Shown here piece after piece: positions 6,892 to 7,071 of a DNA stretch of 7,071 nt (position 1 is its first letter; the number at the start of each line of letters is the position of its first letter). Origin of the DNA: Sulfurovum sp. Lineage in GTDB: Bacteria; Campylobacterota; Campylobacteria; Campylobacterales; Sulfurovaceae. Below the pieces are notes generated by a model, which saw only the letters and a program-made list of their open reading frames with translations, was not told the DNA's origin and ran no database searches. The DNA is taken from positions 1-7,071 of the forward strand of contig JALTYW010000010.1 in assembly GCA_027046415.1 (NCBI GenBank), read 5' to 3'. The position numbers and the translations under genes were made by a program.

Positions 6892-7071
6892 CGGGAAAAA
6901 CCTTGAAGTGTTTAAGATAATAATGTGCTTTATTTTATCTTATAAGCCCTTAAGAACAGCCCGAAGAGGCAGATGCATCATCTCCAATGGCGTATGGTAC
7001 AAGCAGTTTTGGATGCTTTTTGGAGGTCAATAGAAAGTCACTTACTTTCGTCGAAACAAGTTTCCAAAGAT
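6892..7071. other. Segment upstream of aroB without a secure gene
   Basis: These 180 bases hold the probable aroB promoter on the left. The right part is unresolved and carries several open but unsupported frames. On the plus strand, readings from ATG at 6973 (MHHLQWRMV...) and ATG at 6987 (MAYGTSSFG...) both run off the edge. On the minus strand, a 39-codon frame enters from the edge and stops at 6950, and a 9-codon frame ends with LFRRK at stop 7042-7044. A short inverted repeat GAAAGT/ACTTTC lies at 7033-7049 with a 5-base loop, next to two smaller ones. None of the frames matches a family I recognise, so I do not call a gene. Confidence 0.5.
6932..6946 (-). promoter_or_regulatory. Possible sigma70-type promoter -10 region for the aroB operon
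   Basis: On the minus strand an AT-rich run reads CTTATAAGATAAAAT, holding -10-like hexamers (TATAAG and TAAAAT) about 40-50 bases upstream of the aroB start. No clear -35 box is seen at the right distance. Campylobacterota promoters often lack a conserved -35, so this is compatible but weak. It is the only promoter-like stretch upstream of any gene in the window. Confidence 0.35.

Noticed and set aside
6939..6946. Palindrome CTTATAAG upstream of aroB as an operator
   Set aside because: It is only 8 bases in an AT-rich promoter-like run, where such palindromes arise by chance; no second copy is seen nearby.
1..7071. Search for mobile elements, CRISPR arrays, toxin-antitoxin pairs, tRNA or rRNA
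   Set aside because: The block from 1 to 6891 is fully occupied by recognisable genes with even composition. No spaced repeats, transposase motifs or tRNA-like cloverleaf were seen by eye.

Overview
The window holds one tightly packed block of seven genes, all read from the minus strand. It looks like chromosomal housekeeping DNA from a member of the Campylobacterota (Epsilonproteobacteria), most likely a Sulfurovum/Sulfurimonas-like lineage. The reasons are the gene order (aroB, MscS-type channel, mtaB, shortened FtsH-like ATPase, bioV), which I recall from Helicobacter and its relatives, and the presence of BioV, an esterase restricted to that group. Base composition and codon use look even throughout. 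I see no insertion sequence, integrase, CRISPR array, tRNA or rRNA.

In the direction of transcription (high to low coordinates) the layout is as follows. A 180-base segment at 6892-7071 has no secure gene and probably carries the promoter. Then come aroB (shikimate pathway, 5845-6891), a mechanosensitive channel with a long N-terminal coiled-coil region (4175-5842), mtaB (tRNA methylthiotransferase, 2931-4178), an FtsH-like membrane AAA+ protein (1283-2953), bioV (biotin precursor esterase, 781-1296), a Nudix hydrolase (354-779), and the first 119 residues of a lipoprotein RND-efflux adaptor cut by the left edge (1-357). Every junction is an overlap of 4 to 23 bases or a gap of 1 to 2 bases. 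There is no room for terminators or separate promoters, so the block reads as a single operon with translational coupling. The products belong to different pathways (aromatic amino acids, osmotic protection, tRNA modification, membrane protein handling, biotin, nucleotide clean-up, efflux). The cluster therefore looks like a conserved housekeeping operon rather than one pathway.

The most notable feature is the FtsH-like protein. Its ATPase module is intact (Walker A, Walker B, arginine fingers, aromatic pore residue), but the zinc-protease motif HEAGH is replaced by YQGAK, so it should be an unfoldase or chaperone without peptidase activity. Two start sites also deserve attention. bioV very probably starts at a TTG inside the end of the FtsH-like gene, and the channel gene probably starts at its second ATG; both are supported by Shine-Dalgarno spacing. 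I found no convincing evidence of a new defence, mobile or RNA system here.
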